Shown: piece after piece, positions 12,222 through 23,120 of the stretch | Layout: each line of letters starts with the position of its first letter | Position numbering within the stretch: the first letter of the stretch is position 1 | Notes under the pieces: generated by a model | Database searches by the model: none | The model's input: the letters and a program-made list of their open reading frames with translations, nothing else | Told to the model about the DNA's origin: nothing | DNA from: Paramecium pentaurelia | Taxonomy: Eukaryota; Ciliophora; Oligohymenophorea; Peniculida; Parameciidae | DNA: 64,000 nt | NCBI GenBank assembly: GCA_905183005.1 | Contig: CAJJDO010000057.1 | Location: 279,296 to 343,295 of the forward strand | Direction of reading: 5' to 3' | Translations under genes and position numbers: made by a program

Positions 12222-13053
12222 TCATGAAATAATTTGTATTACAGAAATACTAATCTAAAATGCTTATAAATGATTAATTGGTGTAGTATAAAGTACTTCA
12301 AATGTTTTTTCATCTATTTTTTATATTTTTATCAAGAATTGATCTGATGTGAGTTCTTTTTTGTAAATAATTGACCATAAATTTTATTTTTTAAATTTAA
12401 AGATGTTATAAAATTCAAAGAATTAATTATTTTACTAAATGATTTCTTTGTTTTTCTTAAAATAAACAGGGGAATAAGAATATATTTAATTATTTAATTA
12501 ATTTATTTTTGGAATGTGACACTAAAAGATAAATTTAAAATTACTTTTAATTCATTTTATTTACAAATACTTCCCAAATATTTTCTATAAAATGATTAAT
12601 TTGTACATTTTTTTGGACTCATTCCACCATCTTAAAAAACATAAAGTTTTCCATTATCAAATATTTTTATTTTTCCAACAAGAGCCTTACTCTCTGAATT
12701 AATTATGAATTTCTAATTTAATAATCCTATTTTTGTAGCATCCAACAACATAAGGTCAAAAATATAGAATTTATAAGAATTATTAATCTTTTTAATATAT
12801 CCAGGCATAATCCTATTTTAATAAATTATGTAATAAACTTCATAGGTGTTATTGGCTATTAAATGAAATCTAATTTATTAAATGGAATTCTAATTGATTC
12901 TACAGAGACAATTTGATTTTATTCTTCAAATTCATTCTCTGTATTAATGCTTTAAAATCTATCATATAAATTCTGACTTTAATCAATATTGTTTAATGAA
13001 ACCTCTACTACTTGGCTAAATTATCTGAAATCATTCTAATTTGAAGATATCAT
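12222..13053 (-). CDS. Tubby-like protein
   Basis: Exons complement(12222..12521, 12545..12812, 12839..13053); introns 23 and 26 nt; 260 aa. The intron at 12813-12838 starts GTTTA instead of GTA. After a polar N-terminus of about 60 aa, the sequence follows the Tubby barrel: QQPITPMKIMPGYIKK, KFYIFDL, ALVGKIKIFDNG (counterpart of the LGTKFxxYDNG strand) and near the C-terminus EVLYTTPINHLQAFQISIS, matching the family's final helix (YPLSxxQAFAI). Tubby domains bind phosphatidylinositol 4,5-bisphosphate and deliver membrane cargo to cilia. The lipid-binding Lys/Arg are only partly visible, and the protein is short and divergent. Confidence 0.7.
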
Positions 13054-13133
13054 AAGATAAAAAATAATTAATATAAAAATGAAAATTAATTTTGAGTTAT
13101 ATGCAACTTAAATTTTTAATTATATTTAAATTA

Positions 13134-14447
13134 TCATATTAAATATATATAAATATATTATTTATTTTATATAAAAATATATGAGATCTTAATTTTTATC
13201 AATATTGGTAATAAAGTCTCTAACTATTTTGTTTGGATGGCTACTTTTTCTTTGGATTTTCTGGAGATAATACTTGTTTTTAATAAATGTCCTTTTAAAG
13301 TAGGTTGCTATGTTACTTTTTAAGGTTTTGGTAATAATAATTATTTTGATAGATGCTCATATGCGGCTTTTTAGGTTGGAACTTATAAACTGTTTTTGAA
13401 TTATGTTGTATTAATTAGTTTTGCTTTCTGTATATAGGTTTCTATATCTTTTTCTAATTACTTATCTAAAACAAACCAATTAAATTCTTTAATTTTTTCA
13501 TGCTTAATAAATAATGATCTTATATTATGAAACAATTTCAATCTATCTGTAATAAATTTCAATTGAGTATATAATTCATAAAAACTAATTGCTTTGGAAT
13601 ATAAATGATAAACTACCATCTTTAACACTAAATTATGAATAAAATTCTAATTATTCTTCGACTTCTTTCTTAAAAAACAAGTATTCATTAATACAATCCT
13701 TATAAATTAGAATTGTTATATCTTTCACTATATTCTATTTATAATTTATTTAGTCATACAGATATTTGTAATTATTTGGAAATAATTTTTTAAATATATG
13801 GAATCATAGCTAATTTAAAATTGAGTAAATTTAATAATTTGAATAACCATAAATACTAAACTCTTCTATTATTATGTTCATCTTAGTATGGATATTACAT
13901 TCTTTAAGAAGAGTAATAAATATCACAATTATTCACAGCTCTTTGTAAATATGAATAATATAGTTTGGTCAATTCTTTTTCAATATCATCAAATTATGAA
14001 GGAAACTAATCATCATATTAGATAATACTTCTGAAGAATTTAAATAGACAATTGTTTATTGTTATTGTTGTGTTTAGAGTGTTACAGTATGGTTAGCCTA
14101 ACATGTTTTTAGGTTTCTTTGATCTTAAGGCTTCCCAAAAATAATCTTCTTTAGCGTATATTCTGTACCTTTCCTTGCTGAAAGCATTATGTTACTTAAT
14201 CAAGATCATTAATTTAGTCTGCAATAACCATCATATGAATGGTGTATAAGACTTTCAATTCTTCAAGTATAGAAGTTGTTTATCTGCTGAAAAGTAGCTT
14301 TCGTTTTTTTTCATTTTAAATGATAGCTTTGATGTCTTCTAATTAAACAGTTTAGGAATTGCCATCATAAATTGAAGAATATTCTACTTTAATATCTAAA
14401 TTAGCTTCTTCCTTCTTGTTTTTGAAAATTGACTTAAAAATTTTCAT
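13134..14447 (-). CDS. ANTH-domain (AP180/CALM-like) protein
   Basis: Exons complement(13134..13591, 13617..13734, 13760..14173, 14196..14447); introns 25, 25 and 22 nt; about 413 aa. The helical region contains EELKVLYTIHMMV, YYSYLQRAVNN, LLNFKLAMIPYIQKIISKQL, YKDCINEYLFFKKEVEE and KDAISFYELYTQLKFITDRL. This order matches the ANTH fold (paired helices, then the dALxIYkrf-xxQxexL helix) used by AP180/CALM clathrin adaptors to bind PIP2. A Gln/Lys-rich tail follows. Two of the three introns end in AAG. The 3' end is uncertain: beyond about 13300 two frames are open and the stop could be at 13199 or 13134. Expected role: recruiting clathrin to phosphoinositide-rich membrane. Confidence 0.7.
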
Positions 14448-14596
14448 TGTTTTTATTTTTTTACAAAAAACTATGAATTTGTGGATTGACACATTAAGAA
14501 TAAATATTAGAAGATAAATGATAAAAGAGAATATATATATAATAATTGCTGTTTTTTGCAAAGCATAAACAATCAAAGTGATTTTCACTAATAAAA

Positions 14597-15654
14597 TCAC
14601 CAATCTCTGAATGGATCATCATTTTATTTAATTGGATCTGGTAATTCAGTACTATCAGGATAAACAGCAAAATTAGAAGTATCATTATCAGATCTTGTAA
14701 ATAATAAAATATAAAAATTACCTTACTGATGGCATGTATTTAGGTCTAATTTATTTCTTGATTAAATTATCCCAATTTAATGTTTGATACCATTTATGTT
14801 ATTTAATATCATTAGCTCCATTTTTAAGATTTCCTAATCTTTTTGAAACATCAGAAACTAAAAGATTTTTAATTAATTCTTTAGCATCATTATCAAAATT
14901 TTTAGGAAACTTTACCTTTCCTTTTAATATTTTTTAATAAATTGCCATAGGATCTTCATCATTAAATGGATCAATTCCTAAATTTATAATGAAATCTAAT
15001 TACCAGCCAACATTTCATAAATAATAATTCCTAAACACCACCAATCAACAGGTCTTCCATGTCCTTTATTCAGTAAAATTTCAGGAGCAAGATATTCAGG
15101 AGTTCCACATAAAGTATATGTATGATCTTCTACAACTTTAGCAAATCCAAAATCAGTTAACTTCAAATACCCATTTTATTGAATTAGTAGATTTTCTGGT
15201 TTAAGATCTCTGTATACAATTGTCTTTGAATGTAAATACTCAAACATTAATACAATTTAAGCAGAGTAAAATCTACATTATATTAAATAATATACTATGC
15301 TTCATCATTTTCTATTGTACCTGCATTCCTTAAATAAGTAAATAACTCTCCACCTTGAATATACTCTAAAACAAAATATAAATATCTTTCATCTTAAGTG
15401 TAACCTAATAATTCAATCTAAATAATTAAATATAGATATACAATAAAAGGATGCTAAATCTAATGAAGTATTTTGAATTCAGAACTAATATGATCAACTT
15501 ATTTTAATCTAAGAATTTCACATTTCTTTAACATTTTTAAAGCAACATGCTTTTAATTTGATTTCTATTTTGCTAATCTTACCCTACCAAATGAACCAGT
15601 ACCAAGAGTTTAAAGTATCTCAAAGTCTTGGAGTTTCACTTACTTATTCTGCAT
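14597..15654 (-). CDS. cAMP-dependent protein kinase (PKA-type) catalytic subunit
   Basis: Exons complement(14597..14693, 14722..14977, 15004..15272, 15296..15417, 15442..15654); introns 28, 26, 23 and 24 nt; 318 aa, close to a minimal PKA-C. Motifs in order: GTGSFGRV P-loop, HVALKML lysine, HPFIIELLG, YRDLKPENLL, LTDFGFAKVVEDHTYTLCGT and PEYLAPEILLNKGHGRPVDW. The activation-loop Thr is present. The C-tail ends NDDPFRDW, an F-x-x-W form of the AGC hydrophobic motif (FxxF in animal PKA). No regulatory-subunit domain is attached. The ATG is 28 bp from the ATG of a divergent gene. Confidence 0.93.
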
Positions 15655-15682
15655 TTATTTTGATAATTAAAAATAAATAATA
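15655..15682. promoter_or_regulatory. 28-bp divergent promoter region
   Basis: Only 28 bp separate the start codons of the PKA-type kinase (minus) and the Gln-rich protein (plus). It is nearly pure A/T. Both transcripts must start in or very near this interval or inside the other gene's 5' coding region. Confidence 0.6.
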
Positions 15683-16744
15683 ATGTCATTAGGAAAAAGA
15701 TAATTGTCAGGTTCAAAATTGAAATTTGATGCTGATTATTATAAAAATCTCCTTGAATAGTAAGAAAAGAAGAGACCAGGATCTGGTTAACCTTTATCAA
15801 CTATAACTTCTCCACTTCCTCCTAGAAAACCAGTTTATTCTGGCAAGTTAAGAAGTATTATACCTCCATCAGAAAATGTTAATCAACAACATCGTATAAT
15901 TAAATCAAGCAATAGTTAATAGAAATAATAATTAACCCCATCAGTTACTTAATCTCAATTATAAGGTGTAGTAAGAATATTTTATTATCAATTTTCATAG
16001 GTGAGTCCACATAAAACTAATAAGCCTCCATTGTAATTAGATAAGAAACTTATTATACCTAAATAGAATACATCATCATAAATTTCAATAAAAAGTTCTA
16101 TAGTACCTAATCAAATCTAAACAGGAGAGAAAAAAGTAATTTAAAAATCAATTGAAAAACCTGGTGCTTTAACAAGTCCTGGATAAAATGATAAATAATT
16201 TACATGGAAGAATTAGATAGAACTTATAGTGACTTAATCAGATTTTGAAAATGTAAATATTTTAATATAGCAAGAAAAGAAGGCAAATATCACATGAGAA
16301 ATTAAAATAAATACCAATAAAGTAGATTTAATAATAACCATTTGATTAAAAGAGATCCACCTAACCCATAATTTAATAAACATAATCTCATATTATCAAT
16401 TCATAACCAAGATAAATACTTTAAACACAATAAATACAAAAGAAATAAGCCTATAATCCAAAATAAATTAATAATATTTAATCATAATCATAATCATAAA
16501 TATAAGGAAGTTAACCTAAATGTTTTACTGATTTTACAATGACATCAGGAAGAAATGATCTTTAATAACTATTTTCATCTATGCAATTACAATTAAAAGA
16601 AGCCTCATAATATGCTGAATAACATCCAAATTTAAATATGAGTGGTAAAATATTCTACTTAATCTTTTATTAGAAATACAAGAACAACCAGATGATGCTA
16701 ATTCATCTTTTGCATAAAGTACTCTATATTAATTTTAAAAGTGA
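15683..16744 (+). CDS. Gln/Ser-rich low-complexity protein
   Basis: Exons 15683..15970, 16001..16252, 16275..16644 and 16674..16744 (introns 30, 22, 29 nt); 326 aa. Strongly Gln-rich with Ser/Pro/Lys blocks (SPLPPRKPVYSGKLRS, QQKQQLTPSVTQSQLQ, an alternating QSQSQSQ run) and a short conserved-looking segment FTDFTMTSGRNDLQQLF. No domain is recognised. The second intron ends at AAG, four bases after a TAG. Using the AAG is required to keep the frame open downstream. Confidence 0.7.
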
Positions 16745-16890
16745 TACTAAAATGAGTTTATATTTCACATCTTTTTTTGAATTAATTATAATATCAAATA
16801 TCTATATGAGATATTTATTAATTTAAAAAAAAAAAATCAACCAAATAATTATAACATTATTATTATTATATTAATCATAATTGTATTTTT

Positions 16891-18165
16891 ATGACTGATT
16901 CATCTTCATATTAATATAGCATTAATGAAGGCTAATATGAAGCTAAAATAGGTGAAAAGTTGAAAAACAATCAATATTAAATTATCAAATGGTTAGGAGA
17001 TGGAACATTCTCTAAAGTTTGGTTAGTAAAAGATTTAGTAAACTCATATCATTATGCACTAAAGATATAAAGTTCATTATATTCAGATGCAGCCATGGAA
17101 GAAATAGAAATTTTAAAGTATTTTTTGATATTAATTTAGAATTTTGAATTAAAATGAAAATTCATCTTAATGGATTAACATTTAAAAAAATTTCATTGGC
17201 AATTAATAATCAACACATTGTGTAAAAATGATTGATTCTTTTGTTCATGTTGTTGATGATACATTACATTATTGTGTAATAATGGAAATTTTGGGACCTA
17301 CTTTATTGGATTTAATTAGATTCTATGAAAAAAAAGTATATGATATTATTATTATTAGCATTCTAGTATAAGTATTTAATTAGGGAAAGAGATAACTAAA
17401 TAAATATTGATTGGATTGATTTATGCTCATGATGTATGTTAAATTATTCATACTGACATAAAACCAGAAAACATCATGATTGAATTAAATGAACAATAAT
17501 TAAAGTAGTTAATAAATGAAGATGAAACTGAAGATTAGAAAAAAAAGTAATAAGAGAAAATATTTAGAGAATTAAATTGAATAATATAAATGTTGGTGAT
17601 ACTTTTATTTGGAATGAGAATGTCATTATTAATGTAAACTCTGACCTTAAATGTAAATTAGTTGATTTTGGAAATGCTTGTTAAACTAATTAATAATTTG
17701 AAGAAATTCAAACAAAGGAATATAAATCTCCTGAATCTATTATATAAGCTAAATATTAAACAAATACAGATATTTGGTCTTTAGCATGTGTAATATTTGA
17801 AATCTTAACAAATAATTACTTATTTTAACCTGAAGGAGATACTGAAGAAGAAGAAATGGATGATTTATTAGCAATGATGATAGAATTGATTGGAATTCCA
17901 AATTAAAGTTTCTTGAGTAAAGGTTAAAGAAGTAATTTATATTTTGAAAGTGATGGAAATTTAAAAAGAATTAAAGTATTTTAATTTATATTCATAAAAG
18001 GAATTACAAAAAGTCAATCTTACTAATACATTGATTAATGAATACAATTTTGAAAAAAATGAAGCATAAAAGTTAGAAGATTTTATTCTCTTTGCATTAA
18101 AGTGGGATCCTCTTGAGAGACCATCTTCTTAAATTATGTTCTTTCATCCTTGGCTTCGATAATGA
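16891..18165 (+). CDS. SRPK-type Ser/Thr kinase (SR-protein kinase)
   Basis: Exons 16891..17117, 17140..17335, 17359..17546, 17570..17975 and 18001..18165; 393 aa. Motifs: YEAKIGEKLKNNQYQIIKWL, GDGTFSKVW, YALKIQ, EILGPTLLDLI, IIHTDIKPENIMI (the HTDIKPEN form is diagnostic of SRPK/CLK-type kinases), CKLVDFGNAC, YKSPESII and WDPLERPS near the end. A charged spacer (NEDETEDQKKKQQEK) interrupts the two lobes, as in SRPKs. The third intron is the weakest call: the frame only closes if it ends in GAG (17569) or if there is a small sequence error. The last intron ends in AAG. Expected role: phosphorylating Arg/Ser-rich splicing factors. Confidence 0.88.
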
Positions 18166-18403
18166 AATACAATTTTACAATACAAAAATAAATTATTAAT
18201 AAATATTTATTAATTATTCTATAATATATAGAAATATATTAGTAACCTTAATTTATTACATAAATATCATAGATATATTAATTTTTTATTATTAAAATGA
18301 TAATAATAAAGTTCTAACTTTAAAAAATACTAAATAAATTTATTGTTATATTAAATTTGATATAGAATAAAATTTGAAAATAAATATTTTATATGATAAT
18401 AAA

Positions 18404-19231
18404 TCAATTAAATAAACAAGAATAATGATGCAAATTATCGTTTTCATTTAATTTTACACAAGGTTATACAAATTTTCCATCTTCAGTCTAAAGGAAAACT
18501 TAATTACATGTTGAACATTTAAGTCCCTTAAATAATATCTTAATAGTTTCTTCAATATATTGAATAATTTCTGTTAATTATTTTCTTTATATTTTTCTAT
18601 ATTAGACATTAAATATTAATTATTTAAACCATTAATTGACTTATTTCATAATTTCAAGTTCATGTTAATTATCTTATTTTTCCATTTTTTAAGATCCATC
18701 ACATAAAAATGCTTCTATATCCAATATTTAAGTAGCATTTAAGTATTTTGTAAATTCATAATTCTTAATTATTCTAATAAAAAACCATTTGTAATCAATT
18801 TTTCTAAAATATATTATTTGATTTTCTTTATCCTTTAAATATTTGGGATCCTTAACTTCTTCAATTTCATAATTTTAAGGATTCTCTATTAAAAAATGTT
18901 ATTCTTTATATCCTACTTTTTAGATTCTTTAATTAAGTAATTTTTTATCTTTAGTAAATAGTAATATTTAATGATAAATTTATTTTACACCTATATATTA
19001 TTGATGTAATTATTTATAATTTTCCAATCTAGCATTTACACTGTCTTCTTTTTTTTCTAAATTATCTTTAACTTAATAATAGTTTCTTCGCTAACTTGAA
19101 TAATAATCAATTGCTAGAATTTGCTCTTACATAAGATAATGAATTTCTCCTAGTATTCTTTACATTTATTGAGCAATCCCCCATTCTTCAGCTTCAAAAT
19201 TTTATTCTTCCACTTCCATTGTTCTTCTCAT
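18404..19231 (-). CDS. Coiled-coil protein with C-terminal CxxC motif, possibly Mediator Med27-like
   Basis: One uninterrupted 275-aa frame. The N-terminal two thirds is helical and charged (EIHYLMQEQILAIDYYSS, REN-rich stretches). The C-terminus contains LKCSTCNQVFLQTEDGKFVQ ... HHYSC, that is CxxC followed about 25-30 residues later by HxxxC. This tail shape recalls the zinc-binding end of Mediator subunit Med27, but the match is only in pattern. No introns are needed. Treat as an unrecognised gene with a possible zinc knuckle. Confidence 0.65.
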
Positions 19232-19354
19232 AAACAATTTATATTTAATTATAATTATTATTTATTTTAAGTTTAATCTAAATTAATAAGTGAAAAAAAG
19301 TATAATTGTTAAATAAGTAAGTTAATAAAGCTATATACAAATAAATTTAAGTAT

Positions 19355-20403
19355 TCAACAAGTTATTTTTCTAGATATTTTCAAATCTTATTCAATATTT
19401 GGAGATATTATATTGGATTTACTTTTTATTCTTGTAAATTCTAAAGTATTTTTTGTTTAATTATTAGATCTGCAACCAATTTCATTACAATTTAATTAAC
19501 TTTTAGCAATAAAGAATACCATTATATCATTTTAAACTATTTCTGTATATCTAAATTTATTAAAATATTATATACTTAAATATTGAATTTAAATAATTCT
19601 CTAATTCTTTTTTTCTTTCTGATAAATCATATTCATCATCTAAATTAATGAATTTCTTTTCTGGAAATTCTGGTAATTCAAATTAGAATTTTTATTTCTT
19701 TAATTAATGATTATATTCTCTTAAATCTTTATATCTTTAACTAAATTTCCAATTTTTGCCTGTTAATTGATCATTAATTTATATTATATAGATTGCAGAA
19801 TTATCATATATTTTATGATCTTCAAATTTAAATGTATATTATTATCTACAATAAGATTAAATATTACTTATTTTAATTGAATTATTTTGATTAAGGCAGA
19901 GAAAATACTTCATTTTCATGTTTGGCTAAATATGATTTTTTTAATTCTTCAATTTCTGACCAATTTATATTAGATTTTGTATTTTTTGATTCTTATACAT
20001 TTGGATTTTTAACTATAGGTAAAAATTCTTAAAGTGCTCCTAATCCATGAAGATCCTAATGCTAGAATACTTCATTTAAGTATATTTATAATTCCAATCT
20101 CTTTAATAGATATATTTAAAATACCCTTTTTATAATACTTTCTTCTGATATATTAGTTGAGAAAATAATTTTTTTTTTTGGAAATTAGAGTTATGGAATT
20201 TTTATTTTAAAAATATTAATCCAATCTAGTATTTTTGAATGAATCAACTCTAATTCTGAATATCTCTTTTTCACTTCTTTTGTACAATTCATTTCTATAT
20301 TTGTTGTTCTTATCAAATAGAATACCTTTCCATCTAAGTATTCATGTTCTGGTATTTCTATTATAAATCTTTAAGTAATTTTATGCATTAATAAATTTTA
20401 CAT
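19355..20403 (-). CDS. Tandem PX-domain protein
   Basis: Exons complement(19355..19550, 19576..19845, 19868..20403); introns 25 and 22 nt; 333 aa. Two PX domains are visible. The first (about residues 5-120): VKKRYSELELIHSKIL, then IPQLQFPKKK, then RLELQIYLNEVF. The second (about 185-280): NWKFSQRYKDLREYNHQLKK, then LPEFPEKKF, then SERKKELENYLNSIF. Each shows the RY-dL core, the LPxFPxK proline segment and the R-xx-LexYL helix. PX domains bind phosphoinositides, mostly PI3P, on endosomes. A short Ser/Lys tail follows. Two PX domains in one small protein with no BAR or SH3 partner is unusual. Confidence 0.82.
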
Positions 20404-20639
20404 GTATTTTTCAACATTTGTATAAATTATCCTCAATTTAAATTTTATGAAACAATATATAATTATGACAGAATTTATTAATTCTGAGTTGATTAATCTA
20501 TAAAAATAATAAAGTCTATATTATGCTACATTTAAGTTCATTCTTTTTTAAATAAGTTAATAAACAATGTTTTAGGAGATTAACAATAATTATTAATAAA
20601 ACTTATAATATTAATATATTTTATATTTTGCATTAAAAT

Positions 20640-20931
20640 ATGTCTTAAATATCAGAATACTTAAAATATTAGATTTAACTTAGAGAAACCATGCTGCCTC
20701 AATGTTCTGAAAAAAAAAATAATAAAAAATAAAAAAAATAAACTAAGAGTCCTTATCATTATAAAATTCCCAAAAAGACTTAAGATTCTGCTTATAAATT
20801 ATATATATTGCCTTCAGTAAAATTATTACATAAATTAGGAATTTCCCCTCTTCGCTTTTAATCATAGTGGTAATGCAACTAAATTTAAATCTCTATTTTA
20901 AACATTAGGGAAAAATGATTATTTTTTATGA
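20640..20931 (+). CDS. Small basic protein, unknown
   Basis: Two exons, 20640..20816 and 20839..20931, joined by a 22-nt GTAAAAT...TAG intron, encode 89 aa. Lys/Asn/Gln-rich middle (EKKNNKKQKKQTK) and a C-terminus FAFNHSGNATKFKSLFQTLG. The clean GTA...TAG intron and intact frame on both sides support a real gene, but it is short and nothing identifies it. Confidence 0.5.
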
Positions 20932-21167
20932 TAAAATAGATCATGCTATACATTTAAAGTTAATTTATTCATATTATATACAACATAAACATTTAATTAT
21001 AAAATTTTTACATAATTTTTGAATCAAAAACAATATCTGACTATTTTTTATTCTTTTAAGATTATTAAAAATGATTTATATAAATATAATACGTATTTTC
21101 ATTATAATAATAATTCTAAAATTCTCTTATTATTTTATGATATATTTTTAATAAATAATTATTTAAT

Positions 21168-22689
21168 ATGCTTTTACTAATTCTATTCGTCATTTGTAAT
21201 GCATTTCATCATAAAGGAAATTTGCAAACAAATACTACTTTGAATTTAACCTTAAATTTTACTGATTAAGCTCCTAGTATTATAATCAAATTTTTTTTGC
21301 CAATAGCTAGATAAAATTAATAAATTGTTGCTTGCTTCGTATCATTCGATAACATATAATTAAATATGTTTGGATTAGATTAACTTTAATTAAAAATCAA
21401 TTCTAAAATAACATATGACATTCATAGTATATAATCTAATAGTGACACATAATTAGTTCAATATCCTTACTATTCCATAATTTATTTATAATGCTAATCA
21501 AATTAGAATATCCTTATTGATTATCAACTAACTTACTTAGAAGACTATTTGAATCCATTTTGTATAAATAATTGTAAAGGATATAATGATAAAAATAATG
21601 GAAATAATTCATATTGTTCAAATAACAATTGTGAATGTTAAATTGATAAATTAGGATAATTTTGTTAACTTGATTCAACATTTTTATTAAATAATTAGTG
21701 GGTTAGAGTAAATTTAGATTCCTATCAATGGAAATATTTTTATTATTAAATAAGAGAAACAGATATTGAATTTCATACAAGTCTTGATTATGAAGATCAC
21801 AAAATAAGTAAAAATAATTTAATTAATAAAGTTTATAGTTTAACATTAAGACAATATCCATGGATATCGATTCCCAATAGTAAATTTAGTTAGAGTCTAA
21901 AAAATTGCTCATAATTATCTGAGACCTTATAACAATTAATTAATAATGAAGCTTCATCAAATATATTATATATAGGATTATATAATAACAATAGCTTATA
22001 AGCTACATTTAATTTTAGTATTGTAACAACTTCATATGATGATTATGATGAAGCTCAAAGAAATAAATTGATTCTTATAATAGTGGGATCAATAGTTGGT
22101 GTCTTATTATTATTATCTTTTTTCCTAAGCATTTTTAATAATTAACGATTGCATTAAAATGTAGAACATGTAGAGAATGTTGAATAGAATTTAGAGTAAT
22201 AATAAATGGCATATAAATCTCCTACAGGTATTAGATAATTCATTTTAAGGTTTTTCTAAATAATTCATTAAAGAGTATTTTGGCCCAATTAATCTTTAGG
22301 TTGTTATGAAATCTTATCCTGGGCTTTCATAATTTGAAGATTGTGTTATTTGTCTCGAATCTTTAAAAAATGATATAAACTATGAAATGAAGTTTTGTTC
22401 AGTCACTCCATGTTTTCATATTTTCCATTAATAATGTCTAAGCTCTTGGTTATAAAAATAGGGAAATTGTCCATTCTGTAGATGTGAATTTAATAAAATT
22501 TAAATTCAAAATAAATATCCTTGGATAGATTTAACTAAAGAAAAGAGTAAAAGTGATTAAGAGTAGGATTCTTAATATCTATAACGATTGAAACATACTT
22601 AAAATACAGATTAATCACAAGATATACAATTGAATGAAAGTTAGCAAGATCTTGTACAAGTAAAAAATAGACCAATAGTTGATGGTTGA
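21168..22689 (+). CDS. Membrane RING-H2 protein with Cys-rich extracellular domain (probable E3 ubiquitin ligase)
   Basis: Exons 21168..22227 and 22250..22689 with a 22-nt intron ending AAG; 499 aa. The start gives a signal peptide (MLLLILFVICNAF). The luminal part holds an EGF-like Cys cluster (about residues 130-165: CINNCKGY, YCSNNNCECQ, QFCQ). One TM helix lies near residue 305-327 (LILIIVGSIVGVLLLLSFF). The cytosolic tail has a RING-H2: CVICLESL, CSVTPCFHIFHQQCL, CPFCRCEF, followed by a Gln/Ser-rich end. The layout signal peptide, ectodomain, TM, RING-H2 is that of transmembrane E3 ligases that tag endosomal or surface cargo, though no PA domain is visible. Confidence 0.85.
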
Positions 22690-23120
22690 AATTAACTTAT
22701 AAAATTAGAAAAATAAACTTTTTATATATAGTTTAATATTTAAAAATAGAAGATGAAAATGATATGAAAAATATTTAATATAACATTTTCTAAATGTATA
22801 GAGAAATTCTTCATTAAGAATTATCCACTTGTATCATGTTTTAATTTTATTAGGATTTACTGAATTATTAAGATTTTCTAATAGTTCTTATTTAATTCTA
22901 ATAATTGTAATTATAAGAAAATTACTAATACAAAAAATAAAGTAATCAACACAATTTAAGAATAATTTATTATTATTTTTTGTAATTTTTTTTTATTTAG
23001 AACTTTTAATACAAACTGGGTTTATATTTCTTATTTCATTTTCTAAATCTTTATTTTTTTGTTTAATGAAAATATTATTTAATATTAGAATATAAGGTTA
23101 AGGAGTAAAAAATATTAAAA
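22690..23120. other. Intergenic between convergent genes, nothing recognised
   Basis: About 430 bp of AT-rich DNA holding two 3' ends. No further gene signal. Confidence 0.4.
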
